Source: Candidatus Kuenenbacteria bacterium RIFCSPHIGHO2_02_FULL_39_13 | GTDB taxonomy: Bacteria > Patescibacteriota > Patescibacteriia > UBA2196 > GWA2-42-15 | Direction: 5' to 3' | Assembly (NCBI GenBank): GCA_001783595.1 | Contig: MFMW01000005.1 | Location: 18,377-57,402, forward strand | DNA: 39,026 nt | In this document: in pieces, positions 16,714 through 25,868 of the stretch | How positions within the stretch are numbered: position 1 is the first letter of the stretch | Layout: each line of letters starts with the position of its first letter | Notes under the pieces: generated by a model | Database searches by the model: none | Told to the model about the DNA's origin: nothing | Seen by the model: only the letters and a program-made list of their open reading frames with translations | Program-made: the position numbers and the translations under genes

Positions 16714-18297
16714 ATGCCAACTATTAATTCAAAAAATAGGCCATACCATCCATTTGTTCTAATAATATTAGATGGTTTTGGCATTGCTCCTTCTGGCCCT
16801 GGCAATGCCATTAGGTTGGCAAAATTGTCCAATTTAAACTATTATTTTTCCCATTATCCCTACACTGAATTAAAAGCTCATGGCGAGTATGTCGGTCTTT
16901 TTCCCGGCGAAGAGGGCAATTCTGAAGCCGGTCATATTAATCTTGGCGCTGGCAGGATTGTCAAACAGGATGTGGTGGCAGTTTCTGATATGATTAAAGA
17001 CGGCACTTTTTTTAAAAATGCCGCTTTTCTTGCCGCCTTTGATTATGTTAAAAAAAATAAATCAAATTTGCACTTTATTGGTCTTTTAACCGGTCCTAAT
17101 TCAGCTCATGCCTATCCGGAACATCTTGACGCCTTGATTAAAATGACGCGCCAGAACAAACTTAAGCAAGTTTACCTTCATCTTTTTACTGACGGCCGCG
17201 ATTCCCCGCCCTTTGAAGGTTACAGTTATTTGCAGCGATTATTACAAAAACTTGATCCGGCGCATGAACAAATAGCCACGCTTATGGGCCGTTTCTATGG
17301 TATGGACCGCAAAAAAGAATGGACTAGAACTGAACTTGCTTTTAACGCCCTTGTCTTTGGCAGCCAATACCATGCCGACCATCCCTTAAAAGCAGTTGAA
17401 GACGGTTATGGCCGCGGTGAATCAGATGAATATATTAAGCCAACCACTATTTATAAAAATAATAAAATGCTGCCGCGGATCAAAGACAACGACGCTATTA
17501 TTTTTTTTAACGCCCGGTCTGACCGCGCCAGGCAATTAACCAAAGCTTTTGTTCAGGACAAATTTAATGAGCAAAACCCCGGCTCATTTCGGCGCAAAAG
17601 GAAATTAAACAACCTTGTTTTTGTCGCCCTTACTGATTTTGGGCCGGATCTGCCTAATATCTTGACTGCTTATCCTTCGCCTGATTTAAAAAATACCCTA
17701 GCTATGGAACTTGCCGATCTGCGCCAGCTTTATATTGCTGAAACTGATAAATATGGTCACCTGACATATTTTTTTAATGGCGGTTATGCTGATCCAGTTG
17801 CCGGAGAAGAAAGAATTTTAATCAAATCGCCTGATGCTAGATCATACGATTCAGTACCTAATATGTCTGCCGGCACCATTGCTGACATTGTAGTTAAAAA
17901 TATCCAAAATAAAATTTATGATTTTGCCGCTGTTAATTTTGCCAATCCGGACATGCTCGGCCATACCGGCAACTTAAGCGCAACTATCAAGGGCTTGGAA
18001 TTTATGGATAAATGTGTTAAGAAAATTGTATTGGAAGCAGTTGATAAAAACAGAGGCTATGTTGTAATTACTGCTGATCATGGCAACGCCGAGGAAATGA
18101 TTGATATTAAAACTGGCAAGGTAGATACCCAGCACTCAATTTTTCCAGTTCCATTTTGTATTATTGGTCCGGCAGAGCCAGTTAGAAAAATAAAACTCCG
18201 TTCCAACGGCATCCTGGCTGACGTGGCGCCCACTATTCTTTATTTAATGAAACGGGACAAACCTCAAGAAATGACAGGAAAAAATTTGATTATATAA
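16714..18297 (+). CDS. gpmI: 2,3-bisphosphoglycerate-independent phosphoglycerate mutase
   Basis: LIILDGFGIAPSGPGNAIRLA, GNSEAGHINLGAGR, TDGRDSPP, NFANPDMLGHTG, ITADHGNAEEM. Confidence 0.98.
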   Translation: MPTINSKNRPYHPFVLIILDGFGIAPSGPGNAIRLAKLSNLNYYFSHYPYTELKAHGEYVGLFPGEEGNSEAGHINLGAGRIVKQDVVAVSDMIKDGTFFKNAAFLAAFDYVKKNKSNLHFIGLLTGPNSAHAYPEHLDALIKMTRQNKLKQVYLHLFTDGRDSPPFEGYSYLQRLLQKLDPAHEQIATLMGRFYGMDRKKEWTRTELAFNALVFGSQYHADHPLKAVEDGYGRGESDEYIKPTTIYKNNKMLPRIKDNDAIIFFNARSDRARQLTKAFVQDKFNEQNPGSFRRKRKLNNLVFVALTDFGPDLPNILTAYPSPDLKNTLAMELADLRQLYIAETDKYGHLTYFFNGGYADPVAGEERILIKSPDARSYDSVPNMSAGTIADIVVKNIQNKIYDFAAVNFANPDMLGHTGNLSATIKGLEFMDKCVKKIVLEAVDKNRGYVVITADHGNAEEMIDIKTGKVDTQHSIFPVPFCIIGPAEPVRKIKLRSNGILADVAPTILYLMKRDKPQEMTGKNLII

Positions 18298-18306
18298 TGT
18301 GTAGGT

Positions 18307-18371
18307 CTTTGCGGTGCCTTCGGCACAACGCAAAGCCCGTTCTCGGTACTCGGCCTAAAGCAGTTTAGGCC
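18307..18371. repeat. two adjacent hairpins between gpmI and the next gene
   Basis: CTTTGCGgTGCCttcGGCAcaaCGCAAAG (18307-18335); GGCCTAAAgcagTTTAGGCC (18352-18371). Confidence 0.75.
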
Positions 18372-18389
18372 TCGTTTAACCCTCGAACT

Positions 18390-19427
18390 ATGAAGATTAT
18401 AATCTTTGCCGGCGGCGTGGGCACCAGATTTTGGCCAATCTCTCGCCGTAAATTTCCCAAACAATTCCAAAAGATATTTAATGGCCAATCAACTTTAGAG
18501 CTCGCCTGGCAGAGAATAGCTCCTTATTTTGGCGCGGAAAATATTTATTTGCAAACCACTCCTGAATTAAAAAATCTAACCTTAAAAGAACTGACCGGAT
18601 TAAAGAAAGATCATATTATTATTGAACCTGAAAGAAGAAATAATGGCCCGGCTGTTTGCCTAGCTCTCCAAAAACTAATTCAAGAAAATAAATCCGGCCC
18701 AGTAGCCATTCTTTGGGCTGATCACCTGATGGATCAGCCGCAAGAGTTTGTTAAGAATTTAAAAACAGCTGAAAAATTAATTCAAGAAAATCCTAACAGG
18801 TTTATTTTTCTGGCTGAACAGCCTCGCTTTGCCAATAATAATTTGGGCTGGATTCATGTCGGAGAAAAAGTCGGCCGGATAGGGAAGTGCGATTATTTCA
18901 AATTCCTTGGTTGGCAATACAAACCAAAGCAGGCTGAATGCCATAAAATATTTGAATCTGGAGAATATTTCTGGAATCCAGGCTACTTCATCAGCTCAAT
19001 TAAATTTCTCAATGATCAATTTCAAAAACTTGCTCCTGAAATGTGCCAGTCAGTTAAAAATGACTATGCCCATGCTCCTAAAATCAGTTTTGATCAAGCA
19101 ATTATTGAGCGGCTTGATTTATCCCAGGCAGTCATTCTGAAAACAAATATGGGCTGGTCAGACCCGGGTAGTTTATACGCGCTCAAAGAAGCTTTACAAA
19201 AATCACAAGATGAAAATGTTATTCAAGGCAAAGTTTTCAATCTTGATTCCCAGGACTGCCTTGTTTATAATTTTGAAGACAAAAAACTCCTCACTACCGT
19301 CGGTCTTGAGGGCCAAGTGGTCATCAACACCAGAGATGCTCTGATTGTTGTGCCCAAAGACAAAGTCAAACAAATTACCGAGCTGTTGGAAAAATTAGAA
19401 CAAGAGGGGTTGGCAGAATATTTGTAG
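18390..19427 (+). CDS. mannose-1-phosphate guanylyltransferase-like nucleotidyltransferase
   Basis: IIFAGGVGTRFWPISRRKFPKQF, IEPERRNNGPAVCLAL, WSDPGS. Confidence 0.88.
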   Translation: MKIIIFAGGVGTRFWPISRRKFPKQFQKIFNGQSTLELAWQRIAPYFGAENIYLQTTPELKNLTLKELTGLKKDHIIIEPERRNNGPAVCLALQKLIQENKSGPVAILWADHLMDQPQEFVKNLKTAEKLIQENPNRFIFLAEQPRFANNNLGWIHVGEKVGRIGKCDYFKFLGWQYKPKQAECHKIFESGEYFWNPGYFISSIKFLNDQFQKLAPEMCQSVKNDYAHAPKISFDQAIIERLDLSQAVILKTNMGWSDPGSLYALKEALQKSQDENVIQGKVFNLDSQDCLVYNFEDKKLLTTVGLEGQVVINTRDALIVVPKDKVKQITELLEKLEQEGLAEYL

Positions 19428-19448
19428 CAAAGAGAATTTATTGTCTCA

Positions 19449-19478
19449 TTGACTTTTATCCCTTGTTATTTGTATAAT
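19449..19478 (+). promoter_or_regulatory. sigma70-type promoter (leaderless candidate for mltG)
   Basis: TTGACT-18 nt-TATAAT; ATG begins 7 nt after the -10 box. Confidence 0.7.
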
Positions 19479-19484
19479 TATTAT

Positions 19485-20549
19485 ATGCCAGTCTATAAAC
19501 TAGAAAAGCAAAAAGCAAAAAAAAGTGGCCGGAAAATTTTCGGCGTTTTTATTAGCCTTGTTATTTTTGTCGGTTTTATAATGAGCATCTGGTTTTTATT
19601 TATTCTTTTAAACCCCATTTCTATTGGACACACCCAGTTCACCATCAGCCATGGACAAAATGTCAATGAAATTAGCCAAAATCTTTTTGCAAATGGCATA
19701 ATTAAAAGCAAATTTGTTTTTGAAATCTACGTTTATCTTAAAGGCATTGAAGGCAAACTTAAAGCAGGAGAATATAACCTGCCAAACGTTATAAATATCA
19801 AACGGCTGACGGAAATTCTCATTGTCGGTGAGCTACCTCAAGAATGGGAATTGACAGTGATTGAAGGTTGGACAATTAAAGACATTGCCTGGCAGCTGGA
19901 AAACATTGGTAAGTTTCAAGCAGTAGAGCTTCTTGAAGCAACCGGCGTCAACCAGCCGAACAATCAATTTAATTTTGACATTTCAAATTATGACTTTTTA
20001 AGCGATAAACCAACAACCGTCAATCTTGAAGGCTATATGTTTCCTGATACTTACCGTTTTTTCGCTTACGCGACCATTGACGATATTGTCCGTAAAATGC
20101 TTAATAATTTTGACAAGAAATTAACCCTGCAGCTGCGCCAAGACATTCAAGCCCAAGGCAAAACTATTTTTGACATTATTACCATGGCTTCAATCATTGA
20201 ACGGGAAGTTATGACGGACAATGATCGCGCTATTGCTGCCGGCATTTTTTGGAAACGGCTTGAGGCTGGCGTGCCGCTTCAGGCAGATTCCACCATTAAC
20301 TACATCACTGGCAAAAAAACCCCGGCAGTTTCCGCTGAAGACTTAAAAATCAATTCATTCTACAACACCTATCTTTATCCCGGTTTGCCGCCCGGCCCAA
20401 TCAGTAATCCCGGCCTAGCTTCAATTAAAGCCGCTGTCTATCCGCAAGCCTCGGATTATTGGTATTTTCTCACTGACAGCGATGGCAACGTCCATTACGC
20501 GCCTGATTTTGAAGAGCATAAGGCGAATAAGGTGAAGTATTTGAATTAA
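19485..20549 (+). CDS. mltG: endolytic transglycosylase MltG
   Basis: N-terminal TM; ITMASIIEREVMTDNDRAIAAGIFWKRLEAGVPLQADSTINY, YNTYLYPGLPPGPISNPGLASI. Confidence 0.95.
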   Translation: MPVYKLEKQKAKKSGRKIFGVFISLVIFVGFIMSIWFLFILLNPISIGHTQFTISHGQNVNEISQNLFANGIIKSKFVFEIYVYLKGIEGKLKAGEYNLPNVINIKRLTEILIVGELPQEWELTVIEGWTIKDIAWQLENIGKFQAVELLEATGVNQPNNQFNFDISNYDFLSDKPTTVNLEGYMFPDTYRFFAYATIDDIVRKMLNNFDKKLTLQLRQDIQAQGKTIFDIITMASIIEREVMTDNDRAIAAGIFWKRLEAGVPLQADSTINYITGKKTPAVSAEDLKINSFYNTYLYPGLPPGPISNPGLASIKAAVYPQASDYWYFLTDSDGNVHYAPDFEEHKANKVKYLN

Positions 20550-20552
20550 AAT

Positions 20553-20581
20553 TTGACACCTATTTTCGTCTGTTGTATAAT
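20553..20581 (+). promoter_or_regulatory. consensus sigma70-type promoter
   Basis: TTGACA-17 nt-TATAAT. Confidence 0.8.
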
Positions 20582-20616
20582 GTAAGAGTTATAAATATTC
20601 CTGTTCAATTACTCAT

Positions 20617-21051
20617 ATGCTTGAACAAAAAGACTATAAAAAATTAGAAAAACTTTTTGACCAGCGAGGACGTCAGCTTTTTAAGGAAGAAGGGCGCAAG
20701 TTGTTTGAACAAGAAGGTAAGAAGTTGTTTGAACAAGAAGGTAAGAAGTTAGAAGACAGAATTATTACCCAAGTCGGTGAAATGATTGAACAGAACATCT
20801 CGCCTATTTTATGTGATCACACAAACAGGCTGGATAAGCTTGAAAAAAAGATTAACAATTTACCGGACAAGCTTTACTTAAGTGATAAGTTCGCCGACTT
20901 GCAAGCCAACGTTACATCTCGCCAAAGAAAAGAAGACGAGAAAGTTAATCTTCTGATTAGTTTCCTTAAAAAGAGAAAGGTGTTGGTTGATAGAGAAGTA
21001 GAAATACTTGAGGCAATTGAAGTGTTTCCTAATCCTCAAAAAATAAGTTAG
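20617..21051 (+). CDS. coiled-coil hypothetical protein
   Basis: KLFEQEGKKLFEQEGKKLEDR repeats, charged helical composition. Confidence 0.7.
   Translation: MLEQKDYKKLEKLFDQRGRQLFKEEGRKLFEQEGKKLFEQEGKKLEDRIITQVGEMIEQNISPILCDHTNRLDKLEKKINNLPDKLYLSDKFADLQANVTSRQRKEDEKVNLLISFLKKRKVLVDREVEILEAIEVFPNPQKIS
20701..20748 (+). repeat. perfect 24-bp tandem duplication within a CDS
   Basis: ttgtttgaacaagaaggtaagaag x2, with a degenerate copy upstream. Confidence 0.9.
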
Positions 21052-21072
21052 TAAAATCAATTTAACTTAAAT

Positions 21073-21101
21073 TTGACATCTTGCGTTTTTCTTGCTAGAC
21101 T
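21073..21101 (+). promoter_or_regulatory. promoter of rplJ-rplL
   Basis: TTGACA-17 nt-TAGACT with an extended TG -10. Confidence 0.7.
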
Positions 21102-21116
21102 TACTCTAGCAATTTA

Positions 21117-21240
21117 AATTACCCGCAGACAGCAGGCAAATCCGCCTCCATTCGGAGTCGAGACAAGTAAGACCTGCCGAGGTCAAAATTTTAGCTAATT
21201 TTAGCTATATTAATCTCTGCGGTAAAACGCGGTTTTTTAA
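21117..21240 (+). ncRNA. ribosomal protein L10 leader
   Basis: cgcagacagcaggc...gacctgccgaggtc...ctctgcggtaaaacgcggtttttt directly upstream of rplJ. Confidence 0.85.
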
Positions 21241-21256
21241 TTTTAATGATGCAATA

Positions 21257-21781
21257 ATGCCAAAAACAAGACAACAAAAAGAAACTGTTTTGAGTGAGCT
21301 AACAGATAATTTAAAAAATGCCAAATCAGCCGTCTTGGCTAATTTTTCAGCCATTACGGTCAAGGACGACCAGCAGTTAAGAAACGTTATACGTTGCCAA
21401 GAGATCAATTATTCAGTTATTAAGAAAACACTTTTGAGGAAAGCTTTTGAAAAATTAGGCTTTAAGACAGATTTGTTTAAGGGTGTTGACGGCAACATTT
21501 CCATGGCCATTTCAGCCGCAGATGAAGTTGCTCCGGCCAAAGCCATTCACGGTTTTATTGCCAAAAATAATAATATGAACATTATTGGCGGCATACTGGA
21601 AAACAATTGGATTGACAGTAATAAAGTCAAAGCGCTGGCTGTTTTGCCGTCAAAACAAGAGTTGCTTGCCAAAGCCATTAGTACAATCAAAGCGCCGCTA
21701 AGCGGATTGGTAAATGTCCTAGCAGGCAATTTGCGAGGTTTGGTTAATGTTTTGAAGGCAATTAAAGATCAAAAGTCGTAG
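21257..21781 (+). CDS. rplJ: 50S ribosomal protein uL10
   Basis: KETVLSELTDNLKNAKSAVLANFSAITVKDDQQLRNVIR...YSVIKKTLLRKAF. Confidence 0.95.
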   Translation: MPKTRQQKETVLSELTDNLKNAKSAVLANFSAITVKDDQQLRNVIRCQEINYSVIKKTLLRKAFEKLGFKTDLFKGVDGNISMAISAADEVAPAKAIHGFIAKNNNMNIIGGILENNWIDSNKVKALAVLPSKQELLAKAISTIKAPLSGLVNVLAGNLRGLVNVLKAIKDQKS

Positions 21782-21817
21782 AAAATAAATAATATTTTAT
21801 TAATTAATTATAATAAT

Positions 21818-22243
21818 ATGGCAGATGAACAAAAAACCCAAGAAGAAAAAATTGTTGCCGTGCCTGACAAATTCAAATCAATCGTAGCAGAGATTGAAAA
21901 AATGTCAGTCATTGACCTGTCGGCGCTGGTTAAAATTCTTGAGGAAAAATTCGGTGTTTCCGCTGCTGCTCCCATGATGATGGCGGCCATGCCAGTTGCT
22001 GGCAATGGTATGGCAGAAGCTGCCGCGGAAAAATCAGATTTTGATATTGAGCTCACCGCTACCGGTGAAAATAAAATCGCTGTCATTAAAGCCATTCGCG
22101 AGGTCACTGAAAAAGGCTTAAAAGAAGCTAAAGACATGGCAGAAGGCGCTCCAGTAACAATTAAAACCGCTGTCAAAAAAGAAGAATCCGAGGCAATAAA
22201 GAAAAAGCTTGAAGCAGCAGGCGCCCAAGTTACTTTGAAATAA
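21818..22243 (+). CDS. rplL: 50S ribosomal protein bL7/L12
   Basis: KSDFDIELTATGENKIAVIKAIREVTEKGLKEAKDMAEGAPVTIKTAVKKEESEAIKKKLEAAGAQVTLK. Confidence 0.97.
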   Translation: MADEQKTQEEKIVAVPDKFKSIVAEIEKMSVIDLSALVKILEEKFGVSAAAPMMMAAMPVAGNGMAEAAAEKSDFDIELTATGENKIAVIKAIREVTEKGLKEAKDMAEGAPVTIKTAVKKEESEAIKKKLEAAGAQVTLK

Positions 22244-22263
22244 AATTTGTTTCAATTAAAAAT

Positions 22264-22296
22264 TCGCTCCGATAAGCATCAGAGCGGGTTTTTTAA
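22264..22296 (+). terminator. rho-independent terminator after rplL
   Basis: CGCTCcgataagcatcaGAGCGggtttttt. Confidence 0.75.
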
Positions 22297-22307
22297 TTAC
22301 TCAAAAA

Positions 22308-24386
22308 TTACAATTCTATCTTATAAACTTTATTAACCGTCATAATGTATAGTTCTTGTTCGTTGCTGTTCGGCGCTATGGAAATTATTTTTTCCAGCTC
22401 ATCGCCCAAAAATTGTTTTGACACCCGGCCGGTTTTATCCGCTATAAGAATTCTATTTTTGTCCCGGTCAAGCAGATATAAGTTGTTGATTAGCTCGTTG
22501 GTCAGCAGCAGGGTATGGCTGCTTATTTTTTCATAAGCTCCTTTTAAGCTAAAAACCTCTTTTTTGCCTTTAAAAAATTTGTTTATCTGGCCGTCTTTCG
22601 CCCCTAGCCAGACATTGCCGTCAACCGCAATTGTCTCATTGCCCGCCAGATCCTCCTGGCCGGACAGCCATTTAGTCGGGGTGGCAAAACTAGTCGTCTG
22701 ATAATTATATTTGTATATATTATTATTTCCGTCATCAAGCAAATATATTTTTAATCCGTAAACTGCTAGGTCAACCAGCTGGCTTTTTTCCGGCAGCTCC
22801 AAAGCAATTTCTCTGACGTTATAATTATTGGTATCCATTATCCACAGTTTGCCCGCCGAGGTCAAAATTAGCATTTTATTTTTTTCAAAATTCATCAGCT
22901 TTTTAGCCTGTCCAGCGATACTGGCCACTTTGTCCAGCGCCTTATTGGCGGAGTTCACCTTGTAAATTTCATCTCCGCGCGCCAAATAAATTATATTATT
23001 TGAAGCGAGATATATATTGGATGTTGGCGCAAAGCCTTGCGGCAAATCAGCCGTCACTTCCGGGTTGGTAATAGTTTCTAAATTATAAATTCTATTAATC
23101 TGCTTTGCCAGCTTATTTTTTAATTCCTGATACTGGTATTGTTCTTCAGGATTATTGCTCGTTAGCTTGGCCAAAAGATTATTGGCTTCGCTCAAAAGCC
23201 CTTGCGCTTTGTCCTCGTCTTTGTAAATGAGCGCCGCTTCCACAGAATTTATCTTGCTGTTTATTTCTTCAGCCAATGTCTGGAATTCCTGCTTCTTCGT
23301 TTGCTTTGCATTTTTTTTATTAATCATAAGCAAACTGCCGGCAAATAAAATGGCGGCCAATATAATGAGTAATATTAAGCGATACTCCACAATATTAAAG
23401 CTTTTCCATTTTTTAAAGGCCAAACCCCTTGCTTTTTTCCCAGTGTCCTGGTCAGCTATTTGTTGTTCACTCCCCACTCTTGTTTCAACCAACTGCCCGA
23501 GCTCTTTTTTTGCTTCTTTTTTGCCAGTCATTTTTAATCTGCCTGCTTTTTTAATCAGGGCGTGAATTTTAGCTAAGCCGCTTTTAGCAGAGCCAGCTAG
23601 GGCCATAAATATTTTAGCCATTATCCCTGGTGCGGCTTTGTTTAACATTGCCACGGCATCTATTGTTTGAAGCACATTAACTTCTGTTGTGGCATCAACA
23701 ATTTGTTGCGGCGTTTTTTTAAAAGCCATGAATTTAATAATAATAGTGCTAAAATCAACTGGCACTTTGTAATCAAGCAAAGTATTTTTAAAAAATGCGC
23801 AAGCCTGCGTCGGCGCCAAACTCATCACGGTTTTTTTGATTTTTTCATCTGAAAAATAGTCAAAAATAGTATTATTAGTTAGCAGTAAAATATCCTCGTT
23901 AATCAGCTGTCCGCTAATCAATTGACAAAGTATTTTTTTGCCAGTCGCATTTTTGTTGCCGCCGCCGCCTGTAATATCATGGATTTTATTGTTCCTAAAA
24001 AGCCAGGCGCGCAGGCCGCCAAAATTACTAATAATTAATTTGTTGTCTTGAACCGCCGCGATCAAAATACTCATTTTTTCTCTTATCCACCTTAAATTTT
24101 TGCCAGTAATGTCATCAATGTTTTCATTAAAATACTGCGCCGCCGTTTCCAGCGCTGCTTCCGTGTTTTTAGTAGGCGAGTGATAATAATATTCTGACAG
24201 CTCGTTCACCAACTGATCTAAAATACCGGGGATTTTTTTCTCGCGCGACCTTGACTCAACCACTATAAAAAGTTGTCCCAAACCCGTTGTCCCTTGCCTG
24301 TCGGAAGGCGCCACATACACATGCGATTGATAATAGCCCTTGGCATTGCCAATCGTTAATTTATCCACTTTTGTTTGATATATCAT
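22308..24386 (-). CDS. PP2C-like domain + TM + beta-propeller-like protein
   Basis: N-terminal PP2C-like layout (SILIAAVQDNKLIISNFGGLRAWLFRNNKIHDIT), central TM, repeated YLLDDGNNNIYKYN-type units at the C-terminus. Confidence 0.6.
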   Translation of the reverse strand: MIYQTKVDKLTIGNAKGYYQSHVYVAPSDRQGTTGLGQLFIVVESRSREKKIPGILDQLVNELSEYYYHSPTKNTEAALETAAQYFNENIDDITGKNLRWIREKMSILIAAVQDNKLIISNFGGLRAWLFRNNKIHDITGGGGNKNATGKKILCQLISGQLINEDILLLTNNTIFDYFSDEKIKKTVMSLAPTQACAFFKNTLLDYKVPVDFSTIIIKFMAFKKTPQQIVDATTEVNVLQTIDAVAMLNKAAPGIMAKIFMALAGSAKSGLAKIHALIKKAGRLKMTGKKEAKKELGQLVETRVGSEQQIADQDTGKKARGLAFKKWKSFNIVEYRLILLIILAAILFAGSLLMINKKNAKQTKKQEFQTLAEEINSKINSVEAALIYKDEDKAQGLLSEANNLLAKLTSNNPEEQYQYQELKNKLAKQINRIYNLETITNPEVTADLPQGFAPTSNIYLASNNIIYLARGDEIYKVNSANKALDKVASIAGQAKKLMNFEKNKMLILTSAGKLWIMDTNNYNVREIALELPEKSQLVDLAVYGLKIYLLDDGNNNIYKYNYQTTSFATPTKWLSGQEDLAGNETIAVDGNVWLGAKDGQINKFFKGKKEVFSLKGAYEKISSHTLLLTNELINNLYLLDRDKNRILIADKTGRVSKQFLGDELEKIISIAPNSNEQELYIMTVNKVYKIEL

Positions 24387-24497
24387 ACATAATTTATTTT
24401 ATCAGATTTTTCATTTTACAACAACAAAATACTATACTATAATAGAAATATCAATAAAATCGCCAAGGTACTATTAAATTAACTTAAGACTACGATT

Positions 24498-25100
24498 ATG
24501 TTAGAGGATTTATTTGGTTCAAAAACTCGCGCCAAACTTTTAACTCTGTTTTTCAATAACATTGACTCTGCCTTTTATGTGCGCGGCATTGCCAGAGACT
24601 TGAAAGAAAACATTAATTCCATTAGAAGAGAAGTTTTAAATCTGGAAAAACTGGGAATTATAAAGAGTGTGCCGCTTGATAAAATTGATGTTCCAAAAGA
24701 AGAGCTGGCGCGAGACAAGCAGGAAAACAGGAAATATTATCAGGTCAACAAAGAATACACCATGTTCAATGAGCTCCATAGCTTGATCATCCGCTCTAAA
24801 CTTCTAGTTGACAAAGCTATGCTTGAAAAACTTAAGGAGATGAACGGCATCAAGTTATTGGTTTTAAGCGGCATTTTTGTTTCCGATGTCAGGGCGCGCA
24901 CAGACATTCTCATTATGGGCAATGTTGATAAAAACAAAATCAGAAGATTAATTTCTGGTATGGAAAAAAATTTCAGCAATCCCATTCGCTATTCCGTGAT
25001 GACTCAAAAAGAATTTGACTATCGCAACCAGATGACCGACAAATTTTTATTTGAGATTATGGAAGGCAAAAAGCATGTGGTGGTGGATAGAAGACAATAA
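24498..25100 (+). CDS. wHTH regulator with degenerate NTase-like C-terminus
   Basis: FYVRGIARDLKENINSIRREVLNLEKLGIIK; C-terminal half aligns with the wHTH-MNT protein at 11045. Confidence 0.75.
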   Translation: MLEDLFGSKTRAKLLTLFFNNIDSAFYVRGIARDLKENINSIRREVLNLEKLGIIKSVPLDKIDVPKEELARDKQENRKYYQVNKEYTMFNELHSLIIRSKLLVDKAMLEKLKEMNGIKLLVLSGIFVSDVRARTDILIMGNVDKNKIRRLISGMEKNFSNPIRYSVMTQKEFDYRNQMTDKFLFEIMEGKKHVVVDRRQ

Positions 25101-25145
25101 ACAATAAACAATAATCAATAATCAATAAGCAATAAGCAATAAGCA
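25094..25145. repeat. CAATAAN heptamer array
   Basis: caataaacaataaacaataatcaataatcaataagcaataagcaataagcaa. Confidence 0.9.
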
Positions 25146-25176
25146 AGGGCGCTTTTCAGGCGCTTTTGTTCGGAAT

Positions 25177-25845
25177 ATGAAAATATATCTCCAACAATTT
25201 TTATCTACTGCCGGACTAGCTTCCAGAAGGGCAGCGACTGACCTCATAAAACAAGGTCGTGTCAAAGTCAATCATAAACCAGCCGAGCTAGGCATAAAAA
25301 TTGATCCAAAAAAGGACAGGATAGAATACCAAGGTAAGATAATCAAAGCGCCTGAAGAAAAAGTCTATTATTTGGTCAATAAACCAATCGGTTGCACCTC
25401 AACTGTCAAAGACAGGCACGCCTTAAAAAAAGTGGTTGATCTTGTCCCTAAAGTTCCCAAAGTCTGGCCTGTTGGCCGGCTTGATAAAGATTCTCATGGT
25501 TTAATCATTCTTACCAACGACGGCGATTTGACTAACAAATTAACTCATCCTAAATTCAAGCATGAAAAAGAATATATTATTACGATAAATAAAGCCGTCA
25601 CTCAAGACTTATTATCAAAACTTTCAAAAGGCGTTAAATTAGAAGAAGGGTTGGCTCGGGCTGATAAAATTAATAAATTGGATGAAAATAAATTATCAAT
25701 TACTCTCCACCAAGGCTGGAAAAGGCAAATTAGAAGAATGCTGGGAAAGTGTGGATATAGAGTAATAGACTTACAAAGAATAAGAGTGGATAAAATTAAA
25801 TTAGGAAATTTAAGAATTGGTTTATACGCAAAAGTGCAATTATGA
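25177..25845 (+). CDS. RsuA/RluB-family pseudouridine synthase
   Basis: S4 domain STAGLASRRAATDLIKQGRVKVN; PVGRLDKDSHGLIILTNDGDLTNKLTHPKFKHEKEY. Confidence 0.93.
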   Translation: MKIYLQQFLSTAGLASRRAATDLIKQGRVKVNHKPAELGIKIDPKKDRIEYQGKIIKAPEEKVYYLVNKPIGCTSTVKDRHALKKVVDLVPKVPKVWPVGRLDKDSHGLIILTNDGDLTNKLTHPKFKHEKEYIITINKAVTQDLLSKLSKGVKLEEGLARADKINKLDENKLSITLHQGWKRQIRRMLGKCGYRVIDLQRIRVDKIKLGNLRIGLYAKVQL

Positions 25846-25868
25846 AAATTAAAATCAAAAAATAGTAT

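Noticed and set aside
25094-25145. Possible CRISPR array
   Set aside because: Direct 7-bp repeats without spacers; no cas genes in the window.
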